Assembly (NCBI GenBank): GCA_018242425.1
Contig: JAFEBX010000014.1
Location: forward strand, 21,852 to 85,851
Source of the DNA: Pseudomonadota bacterium
GTDB taxonomy: Bacteria > Pseudomonadota > Gammaproteobacteria > Xanthomonadales > Xanthomonadaceae
Length of the DNA stretch: 64,000 bases
Direction: 5' to 3'
This document shows positions 55,714-63,883 of the stretch, piece by piece. The notes beneath the pieces are model-generated. The model saw only the letters and a program-made list of their open reading frames with translations, did not search any database and was not told where the DNA came from. Within the stretch, counting starts at the first letter, position 1. Each line of letters starts with the position of its first letter. Both the position numbers and the translations under genes were made by a program.

Positions 55714-56367
55714 ATGTCGAACGAACACACTCTGAAGGCCTACGGCCGCAAGGACGAGGGGAAAGGTGCGAGCCGCCGCCTGCGTCATGCGGGTCGTATC
55801 CCGGCCGTCGTCTACGGTGGCGGCAGCGCCCCGGCCAGCATCGAACTCGACCACGAGCCGACCTGGCTTGCCCAGCAGCACGACTGGTTCTATGCCTCGA
55901 TCATCTCGTTGAACGTCGATGGCAAGGCCGAGTCGGTCCTGCTGCGTGACATGCAGCGCCATCCGTACAAGCAGATCATCATGCACCTGGATTTCCAGCG
56001 CGTGAAGGCTGACCAGAAGCTGCACGTCAAGGTGCCGCTGCACTTCGTCAACATCGACAAGTCGCCGGCCGGCAAGAGCACCGAAGCCACCGTCACCAGC
56101 GAACTGAACGACCTCGACATCGTCTGCCTGCCGGCCAACCTGCCGGAGTTCATCGAAGTCGACCTCGGCTCGATCAAGGTCGGTGACACCGTGCACCTGT
56201 CCGACGTCAAGCTGCCGAAGGGCGTCGAGCTGGCGCATGCCATCGACGAAGCGCACAACCCGGCGGTTGCCGTGGCGCGCGCGACCAAGGAAGAAGTGGT
56301 GGAAGACGCCGCGCCGGAAGCCGCTGCGGTGCCGAGCGACAAGGGTTCGGACGAGAAGGCCGAGTAA
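55714..56367 (+). CDS. rplY: 50S ribosomal protein L25 (Ctc form)
   Basis: Binds 5S rRNA in the large subunit. This is the long Ctc form of 217 aa: N-terminal L25 domain (GRKDEGKGASRRLRHAGRIPAVVYGGG, about 1-95, with HLDFQRV) and the C-terminal TL5/Ctc beta domain (about 96-190), ending in an acidic tail (VVEDAAPEAAAVPSDKGSDEKAE). A purine-rich AGAGAGAAA ribosome site precedes the ATG. A small hairpin GCCGCA-GCGA-TGCGGC (55671-55686) lies in the leader. Confidence 0.95.
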   Translation: MSNEHTLKAYGRKDEGKGASRRLRHAGRIPAVVYGGGSAPASIELDHEPTWLAQQHDWFYASIISLNVDGKAESVLLRDMQRHPYKQIIMHLDFQRVKADQKLHVKVPLHFVNIDKSPAGKSTEATVTSELNDLDIVCLPANLPEFIEVDLGSIKVGDTVHLSDVKLPKGVELAHAIDEAHNPAVAVARATKEEVVEDAAPEAAAVPSDKGSDEKAE

Positions 56368-56418
56368 TCGGCTTCGCGGGATCGCGTTCGCTTCGGCGGC
56401 GCGGTCCCCATCTGATCC

Positions 56419-57006
56419 ATGGAACCCTTGCGCCTCATCGTCGGTCTCGGCAATCCCGGGGCCGAGCATGCGAAAACCCGCCACAACGCGGGTTTTCGTT
56501 TTGTGGACGAACTCGCCGCACAAACCGGCGCGCGCTGGTCGGTGGAAGGCAAGCTGTTCGGCGAAGCCGCGAAAGCGAGTGTCGGCGGACGCGATGTCTG
56601 GCTGCTGAAGCCGGCGACCTTCATGAACCTCTCCGGCAAGTCGGTGACGGCGGCGTTGCGGTTCTGGAAGATCGAACCGGAACAGATGTTGATCGCGCAC
56701 GACGAGCTCGATCTGGCGCCCGGCATCGCGCGCCTGAAGTTCGATGGCGGCCACGGCGGCCAGAACGGCTTGCGCGACACGATGAAACTCCTCGGGCATG
56801 GCAAGTTCGGTCGCCTGCGCATCGGCATCGGCCATCCCGGGCACAAGGATCGCGTCACCGGCTGGGTGCTGGGCCGCGCCAACGCGGACGACGACATCCT
56901 GATCGGCCGCGCCATCGACGACGCCATCGCGGTACTGCCGCTGGCGCTGTCGGGAAATTTCAACGAGGCGATGAAGCGCCTCAACACGAACACGAGTAAA
57001 GACTGA
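56419..57006 (+). CDS. pth: Peptidyl-tRNA hydrolase
   Basis: Recycles tRNA from prematurely released peptidyl-tRNA. The 195-aa protein starts [23 protein letters not shown], which includes the catalytic His and Asn. It continues with [27 protein letters not shown] and [13 protein letters not shown], all family motifs. Its stop overlaps the ychF start by one base (TGATG), a pairing seen widely in proteobacteria. 51 bp after rplY. Confidence 0.96.
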   Translation: MEPLRLIVGLGNPGAEHAKTRHNAGFRFVDELAAQTGARWSVEGKLFGEAAKASVGGRDVWLLKPATFMNLSGKSVTAALRFWKIEPEQMLIAHDELDLAPGIARLKFDGGHGGQNGLRDTMKLLGHGKFGRLRIGIGHPGHKDRVTGWVLGRANADDDILIGRAIDDAIAVLPLALSGNFNEAMKRLNTNTSKD

Positions 57007-58097
57007 TGGCGATCCAATGTGGAATCGTCGGCCTGCCCAACGTCGGCAAGTCGACCCTGTTCAACGCACTGACCAAGGCGGGCATCGCCGCGGCGAACTT
57101 CCCCTTCTGCACCATCGAACCGAACGTCGGCGTGGTGCCGGTGCCGGATCCGCGCCTCGGTGCGCTGGCGGAAATCGTCAAGCCGGAGCGTGTGATCCCG
57201 ACCGCGGTCGAGTTCGTCGACATCGCCGGACTGGTCGCCGGCGCCGCCAAGGGTGAGGGCCTCGGCAACAAGTTCCTCGCCCACATCCGCGAAGTCGACG
57301 CGATCGCGCACGTCGTGCGCTGCTTCGAGCATCCCGACGTCATCCACGTCAACAACAAGGTCGATCCGATCGCCGACATCGAGACGATCGACACCGAACT
57401 CGCGCTCGCCGACCTCGAATCGGTCGACAAGGCGTTGCAGCGCGCCGAGCGCTCCGCCAAGTCCGGCGACAAGGAAGCCAAGGCGCGCGCCGAAGTGCTC
57501 GGTCGCATTCGCGCTGGCCTCGACGAGGGCAAGCCCGTGCGCGGCATGGGACTCAGCGAAGAGGACCGCGCCGCGGTGCGTGACCTGTTCCTGCTCACGT
57601 TGAAGCCGGTGATGTACGTCGCCAACGTGCTGGAAGACGGCTTCGAGAACAATCCGCATCTCGATGTCGTGCGCGCCCGCGCCGTTGCCGAAGGGTCGCA
57701 GGTGGTGCCGGTCTCCGCTGCCATCGAGGAAGAACTCAGCCAGCTTGACGACGAGGACCGCGACACCTTCCTCGCCGACCTCGGATTGGAAGAGCCCGGC
57801 CTGAATCGCGTGATCCGCGCCGCCTACACGCTGCTCGGCCTGCAGACTTACTTCACTGCAGGCGTCAAGGAAGTGCGCGCATGGACGGTGAAGCGGGGCG
57901 CCACCGCGCCGCAGGCTGCTGGCGTGATCCACACCGATTTCGAGAAGGGCTTCATCCGCGCCGAAACCATCGGTTACGACGATTTCATCAAGTACCGTGG
58001 TGAGCAAGGCTCCAAGGAAGCCGGGCGCATGCGCCTGGAAGGCAAGGAATACAAGGTCCAGGAAGGCGATGTGCTGCATTTCCGCTTCAACGTCTGA
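57006..58097 (+). CDS. ychF: Redox-regulated ribosome-binding ATPase/GTPase YchF
   Basis: OBG-family P-loop NTPase that prefers ATP and binds ribosomes and the proteasome-like machinery; in E. coli it negatively affects the oxidative response. The 363-aa protein has the P-loop [20 protein letters not shown], switch region [26 protein letters not shown]-type specificity motif (HVNNKVDPI), a helical insert and the C-terminal TGS domain (GAKEVRAWT-like [23 protein letters not shown] and FRFNV end). A nested palindromic element begins at its stop codon. Confidence 0.96.
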   Translation: MAIQCGIVGLPNVGKSTLFNALTKAGIAAANFPFCTIEPNVGVVPVPDPRLGALAEIVKPERVIPTAVEFVDIAGLVAGAAKGEGLGNKFLAHIREVDAIAHVVRCFEHPDVIHVNNKVDPIADIETIDTELALADLESVDKALQRAERSAKSGDKEAKARAEVLGRIRAGLDEGKPVRGMGLSEEDRAAVRDLFLLTLKPVMYVANVLEDGFENNPHLDVVRARAVAEGSQVVPVSAAIEEELSQLDDEDRDTFLADLGLEEPGLNRVIRAAYTLLGLQTYFTAGVKEVRAWTVKRGATAPQAAGVIHTDFEKGFIRAETIGYDDFIKYRGEQGSKEAGRMRLEGKEYKVQEGDVLHFRFNV

Positions 58098-58222
58098 TCG
58101 CACCTGCTGCGCTCGTCATCCCGGGCGCGCATGCGGTGCTCGTCACCTCATGGGCTTCAGCCCACTTCGGTGACTGCGCGCCTTTGCGCATCCCGGCCTG
58201 ACTTCGCTCGCGACGGTGCGAT
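58097..58222 (+). repeat. Nested palindromic post-stop element, copy 2 (after ychF)
   Basis: A 126-bp element beginning at the ychF stop. Outer arms ATCGCACC (58097-58104) and GGTGCGAT (58215-58222) pair. Next, GGCGCGCA (58124-58131) pairs with TGCGCGCC (58175-58182). A central hairpin has GTCACC/GGTGAC (58142-58147, 58169-58174) and TGGGCT/AGCCCA (58151-58156, 58159-58164). It shares the blocks CTGCGCTCGTC (58107-58117), TGCGGTGCTCG (58132-58142) and CTTCGCTCGCGACGG (58202-58216) with the element after glnS, in the same order and the same orientation relative to transcription. Confidence 0.75.
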
Positions 58223-58235
58223 ATCTCGTCCATAC

Positions 58236-58268
58236 AAAACGCCCGACGGTTTCCCGCCGGGCGTTTTT
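58236..58268. terminator. Bidirectional rho-independent terminator
   Basis: Strong GC stem AACGCCCG...CGGGCGTT with an inner CGG/CCG extension and a TTTC-type loop, flanked by AAAA on the left and TTTTT on the right. It lies between convergent ychF and the TonB-dependent receptor gene and should serve both directions. Confidence 0.85.
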
Positions 58269-58288
58269 GCTTTCCAGAGGGCGGAGGA

Positions 58289-61120
58289 TTACAAAGCTTT
58301 CCCGCCCAGCTTCCACGTCACCGACAGGAAGTAACTGCGGCCCACCGCATCGAACCATGAGGTGTCGTAGTACGGGTAGTTGCCCCAGGTCGCGTCCTTC
58401 GGCGGCATCTTGTCGAACAGGTTGTTCACCGACAACGACAGGCGCAGGTGGTCGTTGATGTCGTAGCGTGCACCGCCGTTGAAGCGCCAGGTAGCTTCGG
58501 TCCAGGCGTCGTTGTTGTAGTTGGCGACGCGTCCGAGGTAGTTGCCGAACAGGCTGGCGCCCCAGGCATTCCTGCTCCACGTCACGCCGACATTGCCCTT
58601 GGTGCGCGGCAGCGTGGTGTCGGCGAAGCTGACATCCAGCATGTTTTCAACCGGATCGCCGGGGTACAGCACGCGGGTGTGGCGCTGCGTCCAGTTGTAG
58701 TTGGCGCTGAAGCGGAAATCGCCGGCGTTCGCGGTGCGCAGGCGGTAGTTGGCGGTCAGATCGATGCCCGAGGTCTGCTCCTGGGCGATGTTGATCGGCG
58801 CGAAATGGACGCTGGTGATGTCGCCATTGCTGTCGCGGATCACGCGAGCGAGCGCATCGACGCAAGTCGGCGAATTGATGTCGACGGCTGCGCCGGTGTC
58901 GGTGACGCCAAGGCGGCAATCGGCTTCGGTCTGGCGCAGGCGTTCGCGATCCTGCACCTGCACCTGGTTCATCACCTTGATCTTGTAGTAATCCACCGTC
59001 AGGTCGAAGTTGGCGCCGGGCGACCACACGAGGCCGGCGGTGAACGATTTGCTGGTCTCGACGTTCAGTGCCTCGTTGCCGTGGTAAACGTCGAAGGTGG
59101 CGCCGTCCCAGCTGCCGTCGTCATAACAGAAGCCATTGCTGGCGCCGGGCACGTCGGTGCGGCAGTGGTAGTAGTCGGTGGCGTAGCGGGTGCGGTAATA
59201 GTCGTTGCCCGCGAACAGGTAATGCATGTCGGGCGCGCGGAAGCCCGTGCCATAGGAGCCGCGCACCAGCAGCGACCGGATCGGACGCCATTCCATGCCG
59301 AGGCTGTAGGTGAATTTGCCCGGGCTCTTCCCACCGTAGCTGTAACGGTCGTAACGACCTGCGATGCTGGCCTGCAGGGTGGAGAACAGTGGCATGCGCA
59401 TTTCGCCCGCGGCGCTCCAGCGGTTGCGGCTGCCGCTGCCGTCGCCGTATTGCGGGCCGTAGTAGGCATCGGCGGTCAGCGCAAGCGGATCGGGATTGAT
59501 GCGATACGACTGGCGGCCGTATTCGACGACGCCGGCGAAGCCGACGTTGCCGGCCGGCATCGAGAACAGGCGCTCGGTGTCGGCGGTGAAGCTGAGATTG
59601 TCGTTGCTCGCCTTGGGGCGGAAGGTCGACATCGCGGCGATCGACGCGAATTGCGATTGTGTGATCGGGGTGAACAGGCGATTGGGATCCGGGCTGAAGA
59701 TCGCATAGCCGTCACTGTCGTAACCCTGTTGCGGACCGAGGAACAGCGCATTGGCGGCAGCGGCCCGGATGCGCGGCATGCCGACATCGGCGTTGTACTG
59801 CGAATGGTTGTACGCCGCTTCCCAGTTCCACTTCTCGGCGAACACGCCCTTGAAACCGGTGTTCACGCCCACCGTCTTTTCGGTAGTGACGTTCATGCGG
59901 TTCTCGAGCCCGCCGATTTCCTCCGGCGTGAATTGCCGCGTCCAGATCTCGTAGTGGCCGGTGTTGGCGTTGTAGAACATCTTGCTGCGGTAATTGTTGG
60001 TCGAGTTGGGGTCGTGGAACTCCCAGCCCATGATGTCGCTGGCGACATCGTTGCCATTGGTGCCGGTCAGCAGCTTGACCTTCTGGTAGCCCAGCTGGAT
60101 GTCGGCGAACCACGACAGGCTGTCGGAGAGGCGATACTCGAACGAACCATAGGCATTCACGCCCTTGCGTTCGTTTTCGATGGTGCGATAGGCGATGGCG
60201 CGGTTGCTGCCGCAGTAAGGCTCGCCATAACGATCGCTGGCCAGCACCGTGGTGCCCTGGTTCAGTCCGGACATCGCCTTGCAGCCGTCGGCCGGTGCGA
60301 TGTTGACGTCATCGTCCCAGTCGTAGAGCTGGGCGGTGAGGCGCGGCAGCTGGCGGCGCGGGATCGGGGCGTCCAGCGTGGAGTCCTGGACCTTGCGCTG
60401 GTAGCCCCACAACGGTTTCTTGTCCAGTAGCTCCAGTCCGACGATGCCGCTGAAATTGCCGCGCTCGAAGCCGCTGGTCAGCGTCAGCTTGTGCGATTGC
60501 CCGCCGCCGCGACTGGTGTCGCCGAAACGGTAGTCGATCGTGGTGCCATCGGCTTTCTTCTTCAGGATGAAGTTGATCACGCCGGCCATGGCGTCCGAAC
60601 CGTAGATCGCCGATGCGCTGCCGGTGAGGACTTCGACGCGATCGATCATGCCCAGGGGAATGTTGCCGATATCGGTGAAGTTGCTGCGGCCTTCGAGCGG
60701 CAACGGGAAATCGGCGATGCGGCGGCCGTTGATCAGCACCAGGGTGTGGTTGGGGCCAAGGCCACGAAGGTCGACCGCCTGTGCACCCGGCGTTGACTGC
60801 GCGCCGGTGAAGTTCTGCTGGCCCTCCACGCTGCCGCTGTTTTGCGAAAGCGAACGCAGCACCTCGGGAACGTTGGTGAAGCCGGCCGACTTGATCTGGT
60901 CGGCGGTGATGACAGTGACCGGGGCGGGTCCCTCGACCTGCGCGCGCGGAATGCGCGATCCCGTCACCGTCACCGTTCCCAGCGACTGGCTGGATGCGGA
61001 TTGTTGCTGTAGCGCCTGTTGCTGTTGCTGCGCGTCGGTCGTGCTTTGTGCGCTTGCCGTCACACTCGCGAGCGCCAGCAGGCCGCACTGGACCGCGAGG
61101 CCGAGTTTGTTCTTGCGCAT
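58289..61120 (-). CDS. TonB-dependent outer membrane receptor
   Basis: A 943-aa receptor: signal peptide (residues 1-24, ending SAQ), a Gln-rich stretch, TonB-box-like segment GTVTVTGSRI (about 48-57), plug domain (about 60-180; VEVLTGSASAIYGSDAMAGVINFILK is the classic plug end), and a 22-strand barrel ending FLSVTWKLGGKAL. The last residue is Leu rather than the usual Phe. No SusD partner is present. Substrate is not readable, but the gene is divergent from an exported cyanophycinase and an isoaspartyl peptidase, so import of cyanophycin-derived peptides is a plausible role. Peptide and oligomer importers of this size are common in Lysobacteraceae. Confidence 0.92.
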   Translation of the reverse strand: MRKNKLGLAVQCGLLALASVTASAQSTTDAQQQQQALQQQSASSQSLGTVTVTGSRIPRAQVEGPAPVTVITADQIKSAGFTNVPEVLRSLSQNSGSVEGQQNFTGAQSTPGAQAVDLRGLGPNHTLVLINGRRIADFPLPLEGRSNFTDIGNIPLGMIDRVEVLTGSASAIYGSDAMAGVINFILKKKADGTTIDYRFGDTSRGGGQSHKLTLTSGFERGNFSGIVGLELLDKKPLWGYQRKVQDSTLDAPIPRRQLPRLTAQLYDWDDDVNIAPADGCKAMSGLNQGTTVLASDRYGEPYCGSNRAIAYRTIENERKGVNAYGSFEYRLSDSLSWFADIQLGYQKVKLLTGTNGNDVASDIMGWEFHDPNSTNNYRSKMFYNANTGHYEIWTRQFTPEEIGGLENRMNVTTEKTVGVNTGFKGVFAEKWNWEAAYNHSQYNADVGMPRIRAAAANALFLGPQQGYDSDGYAIFSPDPNRLFTPITQSQFASIAAMSTFRPKASNDNLSFTADTERLFSMPAGNVGFAGVVEYGRQSYRINPDPLALTADAYYGPQYGDGSGSRNRWSAAGEMRMPLFSTLQASIAGRYDRYSYGGKSPGKFTYSLGMEWRPIRSLLVRGSYGTGFRAPDMHYLFAGNDYYRTRYATDYYHCRTDVPGASNGFCYDDGSWDGATFDVYHGNEALNVETSKSFTAGLVWSPGANFDLTVDYYKIKVMNQVQVQDRERLRQTEADCRLGVTDTGAAVDINSPTCVDALARVIRDSNGDITSVHFAPINIAQEQTSGIDLTANYRLRTANAGDFRFSANYNWTQRHTRVLYPGDPVENMLDVSFADTTLPRTKGNVGVTWSRNAWGASLFGNYLGRVANYNNDAWTEATWRFNGGARYDINDHLRLSLSVNNLFDKMPPKDATWGNYPYYDTSWFDAVGRSYFLSVTWKLGGKAL

Positions 61121-61342
61121 TGCTTACCCCTTCACTAGTCGTCGTTCATGGAATCGGATGCGATTGCGCCGCATGTCCCCTCCGGGCGAAACGGTCGCGG
61201 ATGGCAGTTCATCCGATCGTTTCATCCACCTTTACACTGAAAGAGATGCCGTGACAATTGCACCAAAGTCATGCCCTGCCGACGGGATACGCAGGCGCCG
61301 GAAATCGCTTATGGTTCGATTTTCGCCGATGCAACCACGCGC
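61121..61342. promoter_or_regulatory. Divergent regulatory region between receptor and cyanophycinase genes
   Basis: 222 bp containing both promoters. Two direct repeats TTCATCC (61208-61214 and 61221-61227, period 13 bp) stand in the middle, spaced like a tandem operator. On the minus strand a weak -35 TTGTCA and -10 TGTAAA with a short 15-bp spacer lie just upstream of the repeats, putting them near the receptor transcription start. Promoter calls are weak. Confidence 0.4.
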
Positions 61343-62380
61343 ATGCGCCATCCATCGATACAACGCATCGTTCCATACGCAATCGTCGTGCTTTTCATGT
61401 CGCTGCTCGCGGCGTGCGGCGGACTTGGTGCGAAAACCGCGATTGCGCCATACGACTATTACCGCATCGGCAATGTCGAATCGCCGACGCCCGGGCGCGT
61501 GCGGGGCGGATTGATGATGCTCGGCGGCGGCGATTGGCCGTACGACGCATTCCACTGGTTGTTCGAACGCGCCGGCAATGGCCACATCGTGGTGTTGCGT
61601 GCTTCCTATGCCGACGAGAACCAGGTCGAGATGTACGAGAAGATCGGCGGCGTCGCCTCGGTCGAAACACTGGTCTTCCATGATCGCAAGGCGTCATACG
61701 ACCCGAAGGTGCTTGCCGTCATCGCCCACGCCGACGGCATCTGGATCGCCGGTGGCGATCAATCCAATTATGTAAAAGACTGGAAGGGCACCCCGGTCGA
61801 AGAAGCGATCAATCGCCACGTCGCCAGCGGGAAACCATTGGGGGGCACCAGTGCGGGGCTCGCGGTGCAGGGGCGTTACGTCTACGGCGCGATGGATGGC
61901 GGCAGCCTGACCAGCAAGGAAGCGCTCGCCGATTCGCGCACCGGCGCGATCACCCTGGTCGAGGACTTCCTGCGCTTCGAGCCGCTGTATTCCGCTGGCG
62001 TGATCACCGATACCCATTTCGATGCGCGCGATCGCCAGGCTCGCCTGGTCACGATGATGGCGCAGCTGCAGGAATCGCATCCGGGTGCGCCATTGCTCGG
62101 CATCGGCGTCGACGAACAGACGGCCTTGTGCATCGACGCGGATGGCAATGGCCGCATCTTCAGCGCGAACGACGGCCATGCCTGGCTGTTTCGCGCCGGA
62201 CGTTCGACGTTGCGGAAAAATGCCCCGGTCGTTGCCGAGGGCTGGCGCGTGACCGCGGCCGGCCGTGACAGCCGCATCGATACCCGCGACTGGAGCGTGT
62301 CGAATCCCGCCTTCCAGTCGGTAGTCGCCATTCGCGATGGTCGACTCGAATACACTCCGGCGATCCCCCGCCGTCCATGA
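61343..62380 (+). CDS. Exported lipoprotein cyanophycinase (S51 family)
   Basis: Serine peptidase that cuts cyanophycin (multi-L-arginyl-poly-L-aspartate) into beta-Asp-Arg dipeptides. The 345-aa product begins with a lipoprotein signal ending LLAAC (Cys about residue 25), so it is anchored in the envelope, unlike the intracellular CphB. Family motifs: GLMMLGGGDWPYDAF at the start of the mature fold, WIAGGDQSNYVKDW, and the nucleophile loop GGTSAGLAVQG with the catalytic serine. FSANDGHAW is near the end. The ATG at 61343 gives the best signal. It ends 29 bp before the isoaspartyl peptidase start; an upstream in-frame ATG of that gene overlaps the stop. Confidence 0.88.
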   Translation: MRHPSIQRIVPYAIVVLFMSLLAACGGLGAKTAIAPYDYYRIGNVESPTPGRVRGGLMMLGGGDWPYDAFHWLFERAGNGHIVVLRASYADENQVEMYEKIGGVASVETLVFHDRKASYDPKVLAVIAHADGIWIAGGDQSNYVKDWKGTPVEEAINRHVASGKPLGGTSAGLAVQGRYVYGAMDGGSLTSKEALADSRTGAITLVEDFLRFEPLYSAGVITDTHFDARDRQARLVTMMAQLQESHPGAPLLGIGVDEQTALCIDADGNGRIFSANDGHAWLFRAGRSTLRKNAPVVAEGWRVTAAGRDSRIDTRDWSVSNPAFQSVVAIRDGRLEYTPAIPRRP

Positions 62381-62409
62381 ATCCGTCCAGACGCACAAGG
62401 AATCCTTCG

Positions 62410-63459
62410 ATGCGCATTTTCAAGATCGCCGCACTCGCGCTCGCACTCGCGGCTGCCTCCACCGCACAGGCCGCCGATCCGGTCCTTGTCATCCATGGCG
62501 GCGCCGGCGTGATCCGTCGCGACAACAACAAGACCGTCGAAGCCGATGTCCGCAAGGCTCTGGAAACCGCGTTGCGCAACGGATATGCGGAACTGAAGGC
62601 AGGCAAGTCATCGACCGACGCCGTGGTCGCCGCATTGCGCGTGCTGGAAGACGACCCCAACTTCAACGCCGGCAAGGGCGCGGTGTTCACCCATGACGGC
62701 AAGAACGAAATGGACGCGTCGATCATGGAAGGCGAGGGCCAGCGCGCCGGCGCGGTCGCCGCCGTGCACCGCGTGCGCAACCCGATCACCCTGGCGCGCG
62801 CGGTGATGGACCATTCCGAACACGTGATGCTGGTTGGCGACGGCGCCGAGATGTTCGCGAAGGAGCAGGGCATCACCCTGGTCGATCCCTCCTACTTCCG
62901 CACCGAGAAGCGCTGGCAGCAGCTGCAGAAGATCCTCAAGGAGGAGGCCGCCAAGCAGGCTTCGACCGATCCCGAATACGTCAAGCACATCGGCACCACC
63001 GGCGCGGTCGCGCTGGACAGCAAGGGCCACCTGGCGGCCGGCACCTCCACCGGCGGCATGACCAACAAGCGCTGGGGCAGGGTGGGCGACTCGCCCATCA
63101 TCGGCGCCGGAACATGGGCCGACAGTGGCTGCGCCTTCTCCGGGACCGGCTGGGGCGAGTACTACATCCGCACCCATGCGGCCAGCAATGTTTGTGCCCG
63201 GGTACAATTCCTCAAGGAGACCGCTGCCCAGGCCGGAGCCGCCGTCATCAACGGCGAAGTGGTGAAGATGGGCGGTGACGGTGGCGCCATCATCCTGACG
63301 TCCGATGGCAAGTTCGCCTTCCCCTTCAATACCGAGGGCATGTATCGCGGCTGGATCGGCGCCGACGGCGTTCCCCACGTGGCGCTCTACGCCGACGACG
63401 GCATGACTGGCGACGTTGTCCTGAAGAAGGAAGAAGCCCCGGCCACGCCCCCGCATTAA
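62410..63459 (+). CDS. Exported isoaspartyl peptidase / L-asparaginase (Ntn-hydrolase)
   Basis: Ntn-hydrolase of the plant-type asparaginase (IaaA) family that hydrolyses beta-aspartyl dipeptides. The 349-aa protein has a Sec signal (residues 1-22, LALALAAASTAQA), VLVIHGGAGVIRR, the FNAGKGAVFTHDG loop and the autocleavage site HIGTTGAVALDSKGHLAAGTSTGG, where Thr after Gly becomes the nucleophile. GRVGDSPIIGAGTWA and GDGGAI complete the fold. ATG at 62410 has AAGGA seven bases upstream. Acting after the cyanophycinase it would release Asp and Arg in the periplasm. The start at 62377 is an alternative. Confidence 0.9.
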   Translation: MRIFKIAALALALAAASTAQAADPVLVIHGGAGVIRRDNNKTVEADVRKALETALRNGYAELKAGKSSTDAVVAALRVLEDDPNFNAGKGAVFTHDGKNEMDASIMEGEGQRAGAVAAVHRVRNPITLARAVMDHSEHVMLVGDGAEMFAKEQGITLVDPSYFRTEKRWQQLQKILKEEAAKQASTDPEYVKHIGTTGAVALDSKGHLAAGTSTGGMTNKRWGRVGDSPIIGAGTWADSGCAFSGTGWGEYYIRTHAASNVCARVQFLKETAAQAGAAVINGEVVKMGGDGGAIILTSDGKFAFPFNTEGMYRGWIGADGVPHVALYADDGMTGDVVLKKEEAPATPPH

Positions 63460-63486
63460 GCCAATCGAATCGGGTGTCATGACGCG

Positions 63487-63515
63487 TTGACATCGCGCAA
63501 ACCGCACGCCAGAAT
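63487..63515 (+). promoter_or_regulatory. Sigma-70 promoter of the tRNA-tuf operon
   Basis: Consensus -35 TTGACA (63487-63492), a 17-bp spacer and -10 CAGAAT (63510-63515), followed by a GC-containing discriminator (AGTGGGC) typical of stringently controlled stable-RNA promoters. The predicted start is about 25 bp before tRNA-Tyr. Confidence 0.75.
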
Positions 63516-63546
63516 AGTGGGCTGTTTCACCGCCTCGTTCTTTCGG

Positions 63547-63633
63547 CGGAGGGATACCCAAGCGGCCAACGGGGGCAGACTGTAAATCTGCTGGCTTACG
63601 CCTTCGGTGGTTCGAATCCACCTCCCTCCACCA
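63547..63633 (+). tRNA. tRNA-Tyr (anticodon GUA)
   Basis: 87 nt class II tRNA with long variable arm and encoded CCA. Acceptor GGAGGGA/TCCCTCC, discriminator A, anticodon loop CTGTAAA (GTA), T-loop TTCGAAT. First of three tRNA genes leading to tuf. Confidence 0.96.
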
Positions 63634-63661
63634 GTTCGAAGCGTTGAACGGCATTCCCGGT

Positions 63662-63735
63662 GCGGGAGTAGTTCAATGGTAGAACTGTAGCCTTCCAAGC
63701 TACTAGCGCGGGTTCGATTCCCGTCTCCCGCTCCA
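63662..63735 (+). tRNA. tRNA-Gly (anticodon UCC)
   Basis: 74 nt with encoded CCA. Acceptor GCGGGAG/CTCCCGC, discriminator T, anticodon stem GTAGC/GCTAC around CTTCCAA (anticodon TCC), T-loop TTCGATT. 28 bp after tRNA-Tyr in the same transcript. Confidence 0.96.
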
Positions 63736-63773
63736 CCTTGGACACTCCGCGGCAGGAACGCTGCAATTGCTTC

Positions 63774-63849
63774 GCTCACGTAGCTCAGTCGGTAGAGCAC
63801 CTCCTTGGTAAGGAGGAGGTCGATGGTTCGATTCCATTCGTGAGCACCA
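63774..63849 (+). tRNA. tRNA-Thr (anticodon GGU)
   Basis: 76 nt with encoded CCA. Acceptor GCTCACG/CGTGAGC, discriminator A, anticodon stem CCTCC/GGAGG around TTGGTAA (anticodon GGT), T-loop TTCGATT. It is the last tRNA before tuf, as in the tRNA-tufB operon of E. coli. Confidence 0.96.
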
Positions 63850-63883
63850 CCCTTCATTCCAAACATTCGAGTCGAGACACGAG

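Noticed and set aside
58131..58334. Short plus-strand frame after ychF
   Set aside because: It covers the palindromic element and the terminator and has no ribosome site, so it is not treated as a gene.
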